From Litoreibacter ponti (lineage in GTDB: Bacteria; Pseudomonadota; Alphaproteobacteria; Rhodobacterales; Rhodobacteraceae), in the NCBI RefSeq assembly GCF_003054285.1, contig NZ_QBKS01000001.1, forward strand, positions 2,108,001 through 2,172,000: a DNA stretch of 64,000 bases, given 5' to 3'. This document shows positions 26,597-33,755 of the stretch, in pieces. Each line of letters begins with the position of its first letter. The stretch's first letter is position 1. Under the pieces are notes generated by a model that saw nothing but the letters and a program-made list of their open reading frames with translations, had not been told where the DNA came from and searched no databases. A program made the position numbers and the translations under genes.

Positions 26597-27136
26597 ATGA
26601 ACCTGCTCGGCATTTCCGGCTCGCTGCGCCAAGACAGCTTCAACCGCAAGCTCATCCGCGAGGCGGCGCGCATTGGCGGGGCCTCTGAGTTTACCGAAGG
26701 CTCGGTGCGGTTCCCGCTCTACGATGGCGACCTTGAAGAGCAAAGCGGCATCCCCGCAGAGGTGCAGACCCTCGCCGATCAGATCGCGGCCGCCGATGCC
26801 GTGGTGATCTCCACCCCCGAGTATAGCAAGGGCATCTCCGGGGTTCTGAAGAACGCGCTCGACTGGGTAAGCCGGACCGAGGGCAACCCGTGGGACGGCA
26901 AGCCCGTCGCGATCATGTCCGCCACCGCCGGGCGCGCAGGCGGCGAACGCGCGCAATTCGACCTGCGCCTGCGGATGATGGCCTTCCGCCCGCGCATTCT
27001 GCAAGGCCCAGAGGTCCTGGTGGGCGGGGCACAAAACGAGTTCGGCGAGGACGGCCGCCTGACCGGCGAGAGCTACGTCAAGTTCATGACCGGGCTGATG
27101 GACGCGCTGAAGACAGAGGTCACGCGAGGCTCTTGA
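26597..27136 (+). CDS. NAD(P)H-dependent FMN reductase
   Basis: The 179-residue flavodoxin-fold protein opens MNLLGISGSLRQDSFNRKLI with the FMN phosphate loop GSLRxxSxN, and has VVISTPEYSKGISGVLKNAL for the isoalloxazine-binding loop. This is the NADPH-dependent FMN reductase/chromate-reductase-like family, which transfers electrons to flavin, quinones or azo compounds. The start fits the family; the in-frame upstream extension is not conserved in character. Its 3' end overlaps the convergent TSUP gene by 17 bases. Confidence 0.9.
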   Translation: MNLLGISGSLRQDSFNRKLIREAARIGGASEFTEGSVRFPLYDGDLEEQSGIPAEVQTLADQIAAADAVVISTPEYSKGISGVLKNALDWVSRTEGNPWDGKPVAIMSATAGRAGGERAQFDLRLRMMAFRPRILQGPEVLVGGAQNEFGEDGRLTGESYVKFMTGLMDALKTEVTRGS

Positions 27137-27857
27137 GCAGCAGCGCGCCCGCAGCGCAGCCAGCAAGGGCCAAGGCAATCGGCCTTATGCTTTGGCGGGC
27201 GACGCGCCGCGCCAACGGCTGGCTCGCGGCCAGTCCCAAGGGAACCGCTGGCGATATGGCCACCGCAAGCGCGAGGTGATGCATCGCGACAAGCCCTTGC
27301 AGCCAAAGGGCCAGCAGGCTGACGGCCATGCCGAAAAAAAAGAAGACATTTTGAGTGGCGGCCGCGCGGCGCTGCTCGACATGCTGGTAGAGAAGCGCCA
27401 TGGGCGGCGCGCCGATCGCGGTAAGCGTGCCCATGATCCCGGCCGCGGTGCCCGCCAGCATCAGCGAGCCGGGCGAGATGCGCACGCGCAGGCCCACCAG
27501 CGACAGGACAATCGCCACCAGCACGACACAAGCTACGACCGCGCCAAACAGGTCCGCCCGATCCGCCAGCCGCGCCGCGAGGGCCGCCGCGATGAAGGCA
27601 CCCAGGGCCCGCCCGAGAAATCCGGGGCCAAGATCACGCCGCACCACGGCCGACAGGTCAAACGCCGCAGAGCTCAGGCCCACGGCGACGCCCACCAGAA
27701 GCAAGGCCGTGGGCAGATAGCCCGGCGCCACCAGCGCCACGACCGGGGCCGCGATCATGCCGAAGCCCTGCCCGGTCAGGCGCTGGACCACCGTGCCGAT
27801 GAAGGCCGCGCAGCCGCAGATGACGAGCGTCATGCCGTCTGGGATGAGCGCCAGCAC
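27120..27857 (-). CDS. TauE/SafE (TSUP) family membrane permease
   Basis: The 245-residue product has about eight hydrophobic helices in two repeats, with the family block MTLVICGCAAFIGTVVQRLT and a glycine-rich LMLAGTAAGIMGTLTAIGAP in the second repeat. TSUP proteins export sulfite, sulfoacetate or other organic anions. The start is either GTG at 27857 (three bases after the VOC stop) or ATG at 27833; neither has a clear Shine-Dalgarno, so translation may be coupled. The substrate is unknown. Confidence 0.88.
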   Translation of the reverse strand: MLALIPDGMTLVICGCAAFIGTVVQRLTGQGFGMIAAPVVALVAPGYLPTALLLVGVAVGLSSAAFDLSAVVRRDLGPGFLGRALGAFIAAALAARLADRADLFGAVVACVVLVAIVLSLVGLRVRISPGSLMLAGTAAGIMGTLTAIGAPPMALLYQHVEQRRAAATQNVFFFFGMAVSLLALWLQGLVAMHHLALAVAISPAVPLGLAASQPLARRVARQSIRPIALALAGCAAGALLLKSLA

Positions 27858-27860
27858 AGG

Positions 27861-28268
27861 CTAGCCGGTCGGCATCTGAACTGAGATTTCGATGAGATTG
27901 CCGTCCGGGTCCCGGATATAGACGGATTGCAGCGGGCCCTGCGCGCCGCTGCGGGTGACCGGGCCGTCCTCGAGCTCGATCCCGTGGGTGTCGAGGTGCA
28001 GAACCCACTCCTCCAGGCTGGAGCGCGTCAGAAAACACAGATCCGCCGTCCCCGGCGCGGGCGCGCGGGCATGGGGTTCGAACTCGCCACCCTGGGGATG
28101 CAGATTGATCTTCATCGCGCCGAATTTCAGCGCGGTCCGGGTCGAGCCATCGGCAGGGTGAAAGGTTTCGACCTCCATGCCCAGAACATCGCCGTAGAAG
28201 GCGCAGGTCGCGCCCATGTCGGCCACGGTAAGCACGAAGTGATCGAGGCTGTCGAGCCGGGGTTGCAT
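27861..28268 (-). CDS. VOC-superfamily (glyoxalase-like) protein
   Basis: The 135-residue product begins MQPRLDSLDHFVLTVADMGA, with a metal-ligand-type His in the first beta-alpha-beta-beta-beta unit. It ends SVYIRDPDGNLIEISVQMP, the characteristic second-unit Glu/His motif. Such proteins include glyoxalases, fosfomycin resistance proteins and extradiol dioxygenases. The long in-frame upstream extension overlaps the divergent gene and is rejected in favour of the ATG at 28268. It probably forms an operon with the TSUP permease. Confidence 0.85.
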   Translation of the reverse strand: MQPRLDSLDHFVLTVADMGATCAFYGDVLGMEVETFHPADGSTRTALKFGAMKINLHPQGGEFEPHARAPAPGTADLCFLTRSSLEEWVLHLDTHGIELEDGPVTRSGAQGPLQSVYIRDPDGNLIEISVQMPTG

Positions 28269-28312
28269 GGGAGCGCTTGCCTTTCGCTGTCGCGCGCGAG
28301 CATGCTTGCACC

Positions 28313-29098
28313 ATGACCCAAGATCAAGAGTTTCATACGTCCCATGACATACTCGACCCGGCCCGGATCGCGGCGCTGGCGGCGACCCTGTCCCTGCCCG
28401 ACGCCACGCCCCGCCCGTTCTGGCACCAGATCTATTTCTGGGACGCCCAATCGCCAAAATCGCTTGGACGGGACGGCCATCCAGCCACCGGCGGGCTGAT
28501 CCCCGACCTGGGGCTGCCGCGACGCATGTGGGCGGGCGGGCGGCTGCGGTTCCACGCAACCCCGACCCTCGGCACGCAGGCGACCAAGACCACGACGCTG
28601 CTTCGGGCGGATCGCAAGACCGGGCGCACCGGCCCGTTGGGGCTGGTGACCCTGCGCCATGAGGTGTCTCAAGATGGGCAGCTGTTGGTGAGCGAAGAGC
28701 AGGACCTGATCTACCGCGCGGCCGACGCCCCCAAGGGCACGCCCCCGCCCGCCCCCGACGACCAAACGACGCGCAAGACGCATATCTTCACCCCGACAGA
28801 GCTCTTCCGCTACTCCGCTCTGACCTTCAACGGTCACCGCATCCATTACGACCGTGACTATGCGACAGGTGTCGAGGGCTATGGCGGGCTGGTGGTCCAC
28901 GGCCCGCTTCTGGCGCAGTACGTGATGCTGATGGCCGAAGATTTGCTCGGCGCAGTGCGACGGTTCGACTTTCGCGCCACCGCCCCCCTGATGGATGGCG
29001 AAGAGGCTACGTTTTGCGCGAGACCCGAGGGTGACGGGCTGACACTCTGGGCGCGCGCCGCCGATGGCCGACAATGTCTCACCGCGACCGCGGCATGA
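28313..29098 (+). CDS. MaoC-like / FAS1-like acyl-CoA dehydratase
   Basis: The 261-residue product has two hot-dog units. The first holds PFWHQIYFWDAQSPKSLGRD and GLPRRMWAGGRLRF, as in the N-terminal half of mesaconyl-C4-CoA hydratase/HTD2-type proteins. The second holds LFRYSALTFNGHRIHYDRDY, the catalytic D/H hydratase motif, and GLVVHGPLLAQYVM. It should hydrate or dehydrate an acyl-CoA in the cytoplasm; the substrate is not clear. It is divergent from the VOC gene. A copy of the dispersed repeat element follows directly. Confidence 0.85.
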   Translation: MTQDQEFHTSHDILDPARIAALAATLSLPDATPRPFWHQIYFWDAQSPKSLGRDGHPATGGLIPDLGLPRRMWAGGRLRFHATPTLGTQATKTTTLLRADRKTGRTGPLGLVTLRHEVSQDGQLLVSEEQDLIYRAADAPKGTPPPAPDDQTTRKTHIFTPTELFRYSALTFNGHRIHYDRDYATGVEGYGGLVVHGPLLAQYVMLMAEDLLGAVRRFDFRATAPLMDGEEATFCARPEGDGLTLWARAADGRQCLTATAA

Positions 29099-29105
29099 TC
29101 CACGG

Positions 29106-29127
29106 CTTCGTTTTGGCAAAAATACTC
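29106..29127 (-). repeat. Dispersed intergenic element, copy 3 (inverted)
   Basis: These 22 bases are the exact reverse complement of 6627-6648. They begin eight bases after the dehydratase stop and precede the convergent FAD oxidase gene's end. The flanking palindromes seen at copy 1 are absent here. Confidence 0.8.
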
Positions 29128-29142
29128 AGAAGGCGACGCGGT

Positions 29143-30180
29143 CTAAAGGCAGCGCTCCGCCCGGAAAGGCTCGGGGATGCGGTCGACGCCGTCCAGCACC
29201 AGATCGGCCATCACCTCGCCCACCTTGGGCGCGACGCCGAAGCCGATCTTGAACCCGCCATTGGCGACATAGGCACCCTGCTCGAACGGGTGTGGCCCCA
29301 GCATCGGCGCGCGGGACCGGGCGCGCGGTCGCACCCCGGCCCACCGCCCGATGACGGGGGCGGTTGCAAGACGCGGGACATGGGCCACCGCCCGCGCGCG
29401 CAGCTCATCCACCTGGCCGTCGGTTGACGCGGGCGCCTCGAAATAGCGCTCCGACGTTGATCCGATTGCGACCGTCCCGTCCGCATGGGGCACGATATGC
29501 AATCCGTCCGCATAGATCTGCGGCAGGTCGCGCGCGTCATGATCCAACAGCAACGCCTGCCCTTTGACGCCGTTTCCGACTTGGCGCGAATGCTTGGCCG
29601 TCATCGCGTCCAGCCCTTCGTAGCCGGTGCAGTCGATCACGACCCCGCCCGCCGCGCTGTCCAAGAACACCACCCCCTTGCGGCGCAGGGCCTGTGCCAG
29701 GGACAGACAGGCCTGCCGGGGATGCAGGCGGGCTGACAGCGTGTCAAAGATCACGCGGCCCGTGGGAGACACCGGCATCCACGCGCCCTCGGCCGCCTCG
29801 ACGCGCCACTGCGCCGCTGCACCCCAGAGCGCGGTCGCGCTGGCCGCGCGGCGCTCTGCCAGGGCCAGCCCCGCGTCGTCGAGCACCGGCTGCACCCGCC
29901 CGAGGCGTCCGTAGCCCGACGACAGGCCGGAGACCGCATCGACCTCGGCCCAGAACCCTTCGGCCGCGAGCAGGCTTTCCAGCTGGAACTGCTTCTTCTC
30001 GTTCCACTGTTCTGGCGTGTGCGGGGCCAGCGCGCCGACGATCCCGCCGGACGCGCCAGCCGCCACGCCGCGCGGATCGACCACGCAGACCCGCGCGCCG
30101 CGCGTCACGCAGGCCCAGGCGACCGACAGGCCGAAGATGCCCGCCCCGCGCACGCAAATATCCGCTTTGAATTCCGCCAT
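29143..30180 (-). CDS. FAD-dependent oxidase, probably the MnmC oxidase half
   Basis: The 345-residue D-amino-acid-oxidase-like protein has the ADP-binding loop VRGAGIFGLSVAWACVTRGA at the N terminus, then GVAAGASGGIVGALAPHTPE, recalling the ASGN/LAPH region of the bifunctional MnmC. C-terminal blocks VAIGSTSERYFEAP and VANGGFKIGFGVAPKVGEVM fit the DAO family. Beside a stand-alone MnmD it is a good candidate for the enzyme converting cmnm5(s2)U34 to nm5(s2)U34 in tRNA. A generic amino-acid oxidase is the alternative. The ATG at 30180 is separated from mnmD by 58 bases. Confidence 0.75.
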   Translation of the reverse strand: MAEFKADICVRGAGIFGLSVAWACVTRGARVCVVDPRGVAAGASGGIVGALAPHTPEQWNEKKQFQLESLLAAEGFWAEVDAVSGLSSGYGRLGRVQPVLDDAGLALAERRAASATALWGAAAQWRVEAAEGAWMPVSPTGRVIFDTLSARLHPRQACLSLAQALRRKGVVFLDSAAGGVVIDCTGYEGLDAMTAKHSRQVGNGVKGQALLLDHDARDLPQIYADGLHIVPHADGTVAIGSTSERYFEAPASTDGQVDELRARAVAHVPRLATAPVIGRWAGVRPRARSRAPMLGPHPFEQGAYVANGGFKIGFGVAPKVGEVMADLVLDGVDRIPEPFRAERCL

Positions 30181-30238
30181 GGACAAGCCAACCTCGTTTT
30201 GCGCATCCTCGCGCCTGAGACAGCTAGAGCATTCCCCC

Positions 30239-30883
30239 ATGACCGACCAGACGGCGCAGCTAGAATGGCGCGATCAGACGCCGATCGCCACGCGCTTCGA
30301 TGATCCGTATTTCTCGCTGGCGGGCGGGCTGGAGGAGACCCGTCATGTCTTCTTGCATGGCAATGGCCTGCCCGGGCGCTTCCGCGACGGCTTCCGGATT
30401 GCGGAGCTGGGCTTCGGCACGGGCCTGTCGATGCTGACCGCGCTGCAGGCGATGCCCGAGGGCCGACTGCATTTCACCAGTTTTGAGGCCTACCCGATGG
30501 CGCGGGCCGATATGGAGCAGGCGCTGCGCGCCTTTGCGGAGCTCGACCCCAGCCCCCTGCTCGACCATTGGCCCGCGACGCAGATCCGCACGGACAGGCT
30601 GCACGCCGACATCATCCTGGGCGATGCGCGACAGACCCTGCCGCAATGGCAGGGGCGCGCGGATGCGTGGTTTCTCGACGGCTTCTCGCCCGCCAAGAAC
30701 CCGGAGCTGTGGGACGACGCCCTTTTGCATGAGGTCGCCCGGCACACCGCGCCGAAAGGCACATTCGCGACCTATACTGCCGCGGGCCACGTCCGGCGCG
30801 CGCTGGCAAAGGCCGGGTTCGAGGTGCAGCGCATCGCGGGTTTCGGGAGCAAGCGGCACATGTCGGTGGGGCGGCTGGCATGA
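30239..30883 (+). CDS. mnmD: tRNA 5-aminomethyl-2-thiouridine methyltransferase MnmD
   Basis: The 214-residue protein matches the methyltransferase domain of MnmC. It has the SAM loop FRIAELGFGTGLSMLTALQA and the signature DAWFLDGFSPAKNPELWDDA. It makes the final mnm5(s2)U34 methylation in tRNAs for Lys, Glu, Gln and others. The start at 30239 leads into MTDQTAQLEWRDQTPIATRF; an in-frame ATG at 30179 overlaps the divergent gene's start codon and is less likely. It overlaps the following DMT permease as ATGA. Confidence 0.9.
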   Translation: MTDQTAQLEWRDQTPIATRFDDPYFSLAGGLEETRHVFLHGNGLPGRFRDGFRIAELGFGTGLSMLTALQAMPEGRLHFTSFEAYPMARADMEQALRAFAELDPSPLLDHWPATQIRTDRLHADIILGDARQTLPQWQGRADAWFLDGFSPAKNPELWDDALLHEVARHTAPKGTFATYTAAGHVRRALAKAGFEVQRIAGFGSKRHMSVGRLA

Positions 30884-31752
30884 CCGGCAACGACACCCGC
30901 CGGGGCATCATGCTGATGTCGCTGACAATGCTGATCTTTGCCAGCCAGGACGGCATCTCGCGCTACCTGGCGGATCAGTACAACGTCATCCTTGTCGTGA
31001 TGATCCGGTACTGGTTCTTCGCCGCCTTCGTGCTGACGATCTCGGCCCGGCGGGCGGGCTCAATCCGGCAGGCGGCCGCCACCGAACAGCCGGTGCTGCA
31101 GATCTTTCGCGGGCTGCTTCTGGCCGCCGAGGTCTGCGTGATGGTGCTGGCCTTCACCCTTTTGGGCCTGATCGAAAGCATGGCGATCTTCGCCGCGTAC
31201 CCGCTGATCGTGGCCGCCCTGTCGGGCCCGCTTCTGGGCGAGACGGTGGGGCGCTTCCGCTGGCTGGCCATCGGCGTGGGCTTGATCGGCGTGCTGATCA
31301 TCCTCAAGCCCGGCTTCGGGGTCTTCTCGCCCTACGCGCTGATCGCGGTGCTGTCGGCGGCGATGTTTGCGCTCTATTCGCTGCTCACACGCTATGCGGC
31401 GCGGCGCGACAGTGCGGCCACCAGCTTTTTCTGGACCGGAATCGCGGGGGCCGTTGGCATGACGGTGACCGGCATCTGGTTCTGGGAGCCGATGACCCCC
31501 ACCGACTACCTGTGGATGCTCGCGCTGTGTATCACCGGCGCGTTGGGGCATTACCTGCTGATCAAGACCTACGAGACCGCAGAGGCTTCTGCCGTGCAGC
31601 CGTTTGCCTATTTGCAGCTGGTCTTCGTGTCGATCATCGGCATGACCGTGTTCGGCGAGACGCTGGCGGTCAACGTGATGATCGGCGCGGCGCTGGTGAT
31701 TGCTGCGGGCATCTTCACCGCCCTGCGCGAGCGCCGCTTGGCGCGGGCATAA
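30880..31752 (+). CDS. DMT-superfamily transporter (EamA type)
   Basis: The 290-residue product has ten hydrophobic segments in two EamA repeats, starting GIMLMSLTMLIFASQDGISR and with the second repeat near SPYALIAVLSAAMFALYSLL. It probably exports a small metabolite or amino acid. Translation is coupled to mnmD by ATGA, though no functional link is obvious. Its TAA stop lies inside the A-run of a minus-strand terminator. Confidence 0.9.
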   Translation: MTGNDTRRGIMLMSLTMLIFASQDGISRYLADQYNVILVVMIRYWFFAAFVLTISARRAGSIRQAAATEQPVLQIFRGLLLAAEVCVMVLAFTLLGLIESMAIFAAYPLIVAALSGPLLGETVGRFRWLAIGVGLIGVLIILKPGFGVFSPYALIAVLSAAMFALYSLLTRYAARRDSAATSFFWTGIAGAVGMTVTGIWFWEPMTPTDYLWMLALCITGALGHYLLIKTYETAEASAVQPFAYLQLVFVSIIGMTVFGETLAVNVMIGAALVIAAGIFTALRERRLARA

Positions 31753-31779
31753 AAAAGGGGGCCGCTTATCGCAGCCCCC
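31751..31779 (-). terminator. Rho-independent terminator of the COG4315 gene
   Basis: On the minus strand GGGGGCTGC and GCGGCCCCC form a 9-bp stem (one G-T pair) with a GATAA loop, followed by six T residues. It lies 23 bases after the COG4315 stop and overlaps the stop codon of the convergent DMT gene. Confidence 0.9.
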
Positions 31780-31801
31780 GGCACTCGTTACTATGGGGAA
31801 C

Positions 31802-32179
31802 TCAGTTGCGCACGGCGTCCCAGACACCGCCCACCCCGTCGCCGGTCACGTCGCCCTTGGCCTGATCGCCCGCCCAGAAGTAAAGTGGCTGGCCGTTGAG
31901 CGTCCATTGGCGGGTGCCGTCCTTGCGGGCCACGATGCCCAGCGCGCCATCCGCCTTGGCGGACGCCCCGGCCACGAACGGCGGCCATGCTTCGGCGCAG
32001 TCGCCGTAGCAGTTCGACTGGTTCTTTGCGTCCTTGCGGAACGTGTACAGCGTCATGCCGGTCTTGGCCGCGACAAGAACCTTGCCGATATCGGAGTTCA
32101 CGGCGCCCAGAACGGCGGCGGAGGCCGGAGCGGCGAGCAAGGCAGCGGCGGTCAGGGCAATGGTCAGGGTGCGTTTCAT
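31802..32179 (-). CDS. Secreted COG4315-family protein with Yx(F/W/Y)xxD repeats
   Basis: The 125-residue product starts with a Sec signal peptide (MKRTLTIALTAAALLAAPAS, cleavage likely after ASA). The mature part has the two family motifs LYTFRKD and LYFWAGD, with NQSNCYGDCAEAWPPF between them. The single Cys pair may form a disulfide. Members are predicted lipoproteins or periplasmic proteins of unknown function, frequent near ECF sigma or redox genes. Here it is divergent from an ECF sigma/anti-sigma pair and could be part of that regulon. Confidence 0.85.
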   Translation of the reverse strand: MKRTLTIALTAAALLAAPASAAVLGAVNSDIGKVLVAAKTGMTLYTFRKDAKNQSNCYGDCAEAWPPFVAGASAKADGALGIVARKDGTRQWTLNGQPLYFWAGDQAKGDVTGDGVGGVWDAVRN

Positions 32180-32213
32180 GTCTCTCAATTCCTTTTGGTC
32201 AACGTTTGCTTTT

Positions 32214-32237
32214 GGTTCAGGTCGAGCGAGGTTCAGG
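32214..32237. promoter_or_regulatory. Direct repeat upstream of the COG4315 gene
   Basis: GGTTCAGG occurs at 32214-32221 and 32230-32237, a 16-bp period. The pair lies 35-58 bases before the COG4315 start in the spacer shared with the ECF sigma gene. The placement suggests a repressor or activator site, or promoter elements for the minus-strand gene. A separate AT-rich tract with GAAATTTTTTGCAG and CGTAGA at 32299-32327 may be the ECF-dependent promoter on the plus strand. Confidence 0.35.
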
Positions 32238-32473
32238 CTCTCTCTGCTGACCACTACGCCCCGGACCCCGGGCTTATTCCCGCGCTGGCGAAAAAAGATG
32301 AAATTTTTTGCAGCCCTCGGGCGTAGACCCCATGACAGGCGCAATAAGGAGTGAAAATGCTTGCCGTAATCCCAGCCGGGCCGCATTGCATCGAAGGGCT
32401 GCGCGTTGCACAAATGAGCCGTGCAGCGCGACCTGTCTGCATACGCGATCACGGGGGCGATGTGTCCACAGCC

Positions 32474-32965
32474 ATGAAGAACGACCTGATTGCGTTGCTG
32501 CCGCGGCTGCGGCGCTTCGCGGCATCGCTGACCCGCTCGGCGGTGGAGGCCGACGATCTGGTGCAGGAAGCCTGCCTGCGCGCCCTCGCGCGCGCCGACC
32601 AGTGGGATCCAACCCAGCCGCTGGACCGCTGGATGTTCCGCATCACCCGCAACCTGTGGATCAGCGAGATGCGCAAGCGCAAGGTGCGCATGGGCGAGGG
32701 CCAGGTGCCCGCCGAAGAAAGCCCCGAACTGGTGTCGATCGTCACGGGCGAGCACGCGATGGAGGCGCGGCAGCTGCGCGCGCAGCTGGCCGCCCTGCCC
32801 GAGGATTTGTCGGCAATCCTGCTGGCCGTCAGCGTCGAAGGCTATAGCTATGCCGAAGCCGCGGAGCTGTTCGATATACCCCTGGGCACCGTGATGAGCC
32901 GCGTCCATCGCGCCCGTAAGGCATTGGCCAAGCAAATCGCCACCCCTGCAGGAGAGAGCCTGTGA
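32474..32965 (+). CDS. ECF-type RNA polymerase sigma factor
   Basis: The 163-residue protein has sigma region 2 (LPRLRRFAASLTRSAVEADD, LVQEACLRALARA, WMFRITRNLWISEMRK) and region 4 (DLSAILLAVSVEGYSYAEAA, GTVMSRVHRARKAL). I start it at MKNDLIALLPRL, where homology begins. However, the only good Shine-Dalgarno upstream is AAGGAG at 32346-32351, before an in-frame ATG at 32357, which would add 39 residues with two cysteines. The start is therefore uncertain. It overlaps the anti-sigma gene, as expected for an ECF-anti-sigma operon. Confidence 0.88.
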   Translation: MKNDLIALLPRLRRFAASLTRSAVEADDLVQEACLRALARADQWDPTQPLDRWMFRITRNLWISEMRKRKVRMGEGQVPAEESPELVSIVTGEHAMEARQLRAQLAALPEDLSAILLAVSVEGYSYAEAAELFDIPLGTVMSRVHRARKALAKQIATPAGESL

Positions 32966-33753
32966 GCTTTGACGAGACAAAACTGAGCGCTTTTCTCGAC
33001 GGCGAACTGCCCGACGCCGAGGCGCGCGAGATCGAGGCCGCGCTCGAGACTGATCCCGCCCTTCAGGCCCAGTTGCAGGCACTGATGGAGGCCGACGCGG
33101 TCGCGCAGGGCGCCTTTGCGGAGATGCTCACCGATCCGGTGCCCGCAGCGCTGGCGCAAGCGATCCATGACGCGCCGGTGGGCGCGGTCGCCAACACACC
33201 TGCGCCGCCGTCCGGGCGCGCGTGGCTGGTCGCGGCGTCCGTCGTCCTGGCCCTGGGGCTGGGCGGCGTCAGCGGCTTCATGGCGGGCTACAATCAGGGC
33301 ACGAGCCGCGGCGTGGAGCTTGCCGCCGCCGCGCCCCCGGCATGGCTGGCCGATATCGCCGATTACCACCGCGTCTACGCGGGCCAGACCCGCCATCTGG
33401 TCGAGGTCGGCGCGGACGAGGCCGATCATATCGAAACCTGGCTCTCCAAAACCGTCGGCGCGCCGGTGCGCATCGCCGATCTCCGCAGCCATGGGCTGAC
33501 ATTCGAAGGCGGCCGCCTTCTGGTCGCCGCGGGCAAGCCGGTGGCACAGCTGATGTACACGGACGCGCAAGGCGGTGTCGTGGCCTTGTGCCTTTTGCAA
33601 AGCGACAGCCCGGCGGATGGCTTCACCACGCGCCAGATCGGCGATTTCGAGATGGTGAGCTGGGGTGGCGATACCGCCAATTTCGTCGTGGTCGGGGATG
33701 CGGGCCGGGCAGATCTGGAAGCGATCGCTCAAACCGCCGCAATCGACGTCTGA
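32962..33753 (+). CDS. Membrane-bound anti-sigma factor
   Basis: The 263-residue product has a short cytoplasmic N-terminal domain (LSAFLDGELPDAEAREIEAA), the usual anti-sigma opening, one membrane helix (about residues 84-106, WLVAASVVLALGLGGVSGFM) and a periplasmic sensor part of about 150 residues. No Zn-binding HxxxCxxC motif is present. It starts at GTG 32962, overlapping the sigma stop, with GGAGAG at 32951-32956. It should hold the upstream sigma factor until a periplasmic signal arrives. Confidence 0.87.
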   Translation: MSFDETKLSAFLDGELPDAEAREIEAALETDPALQAQLQALMEADAVAQGAFAEMLTDPVPAALAQAIHDAPVGAVANTPAPPSGRAWLVAASVVLALGLGGVSGFMAGYNQGTSRGVELAAAAPPAWLADIADYHRVYAGQTRHLVEVGADEADHIETWLSKTVGAPVRIADLRSHGLTFEGGRLLVAAGKPVAQLMYTDAQGGVVALCLLQSDSPADGFTTRQIGDFEMVSWGGDTANFVVVGDAGRADLEAIAQTAAIDV

Positions 33754-33755
33754 GG

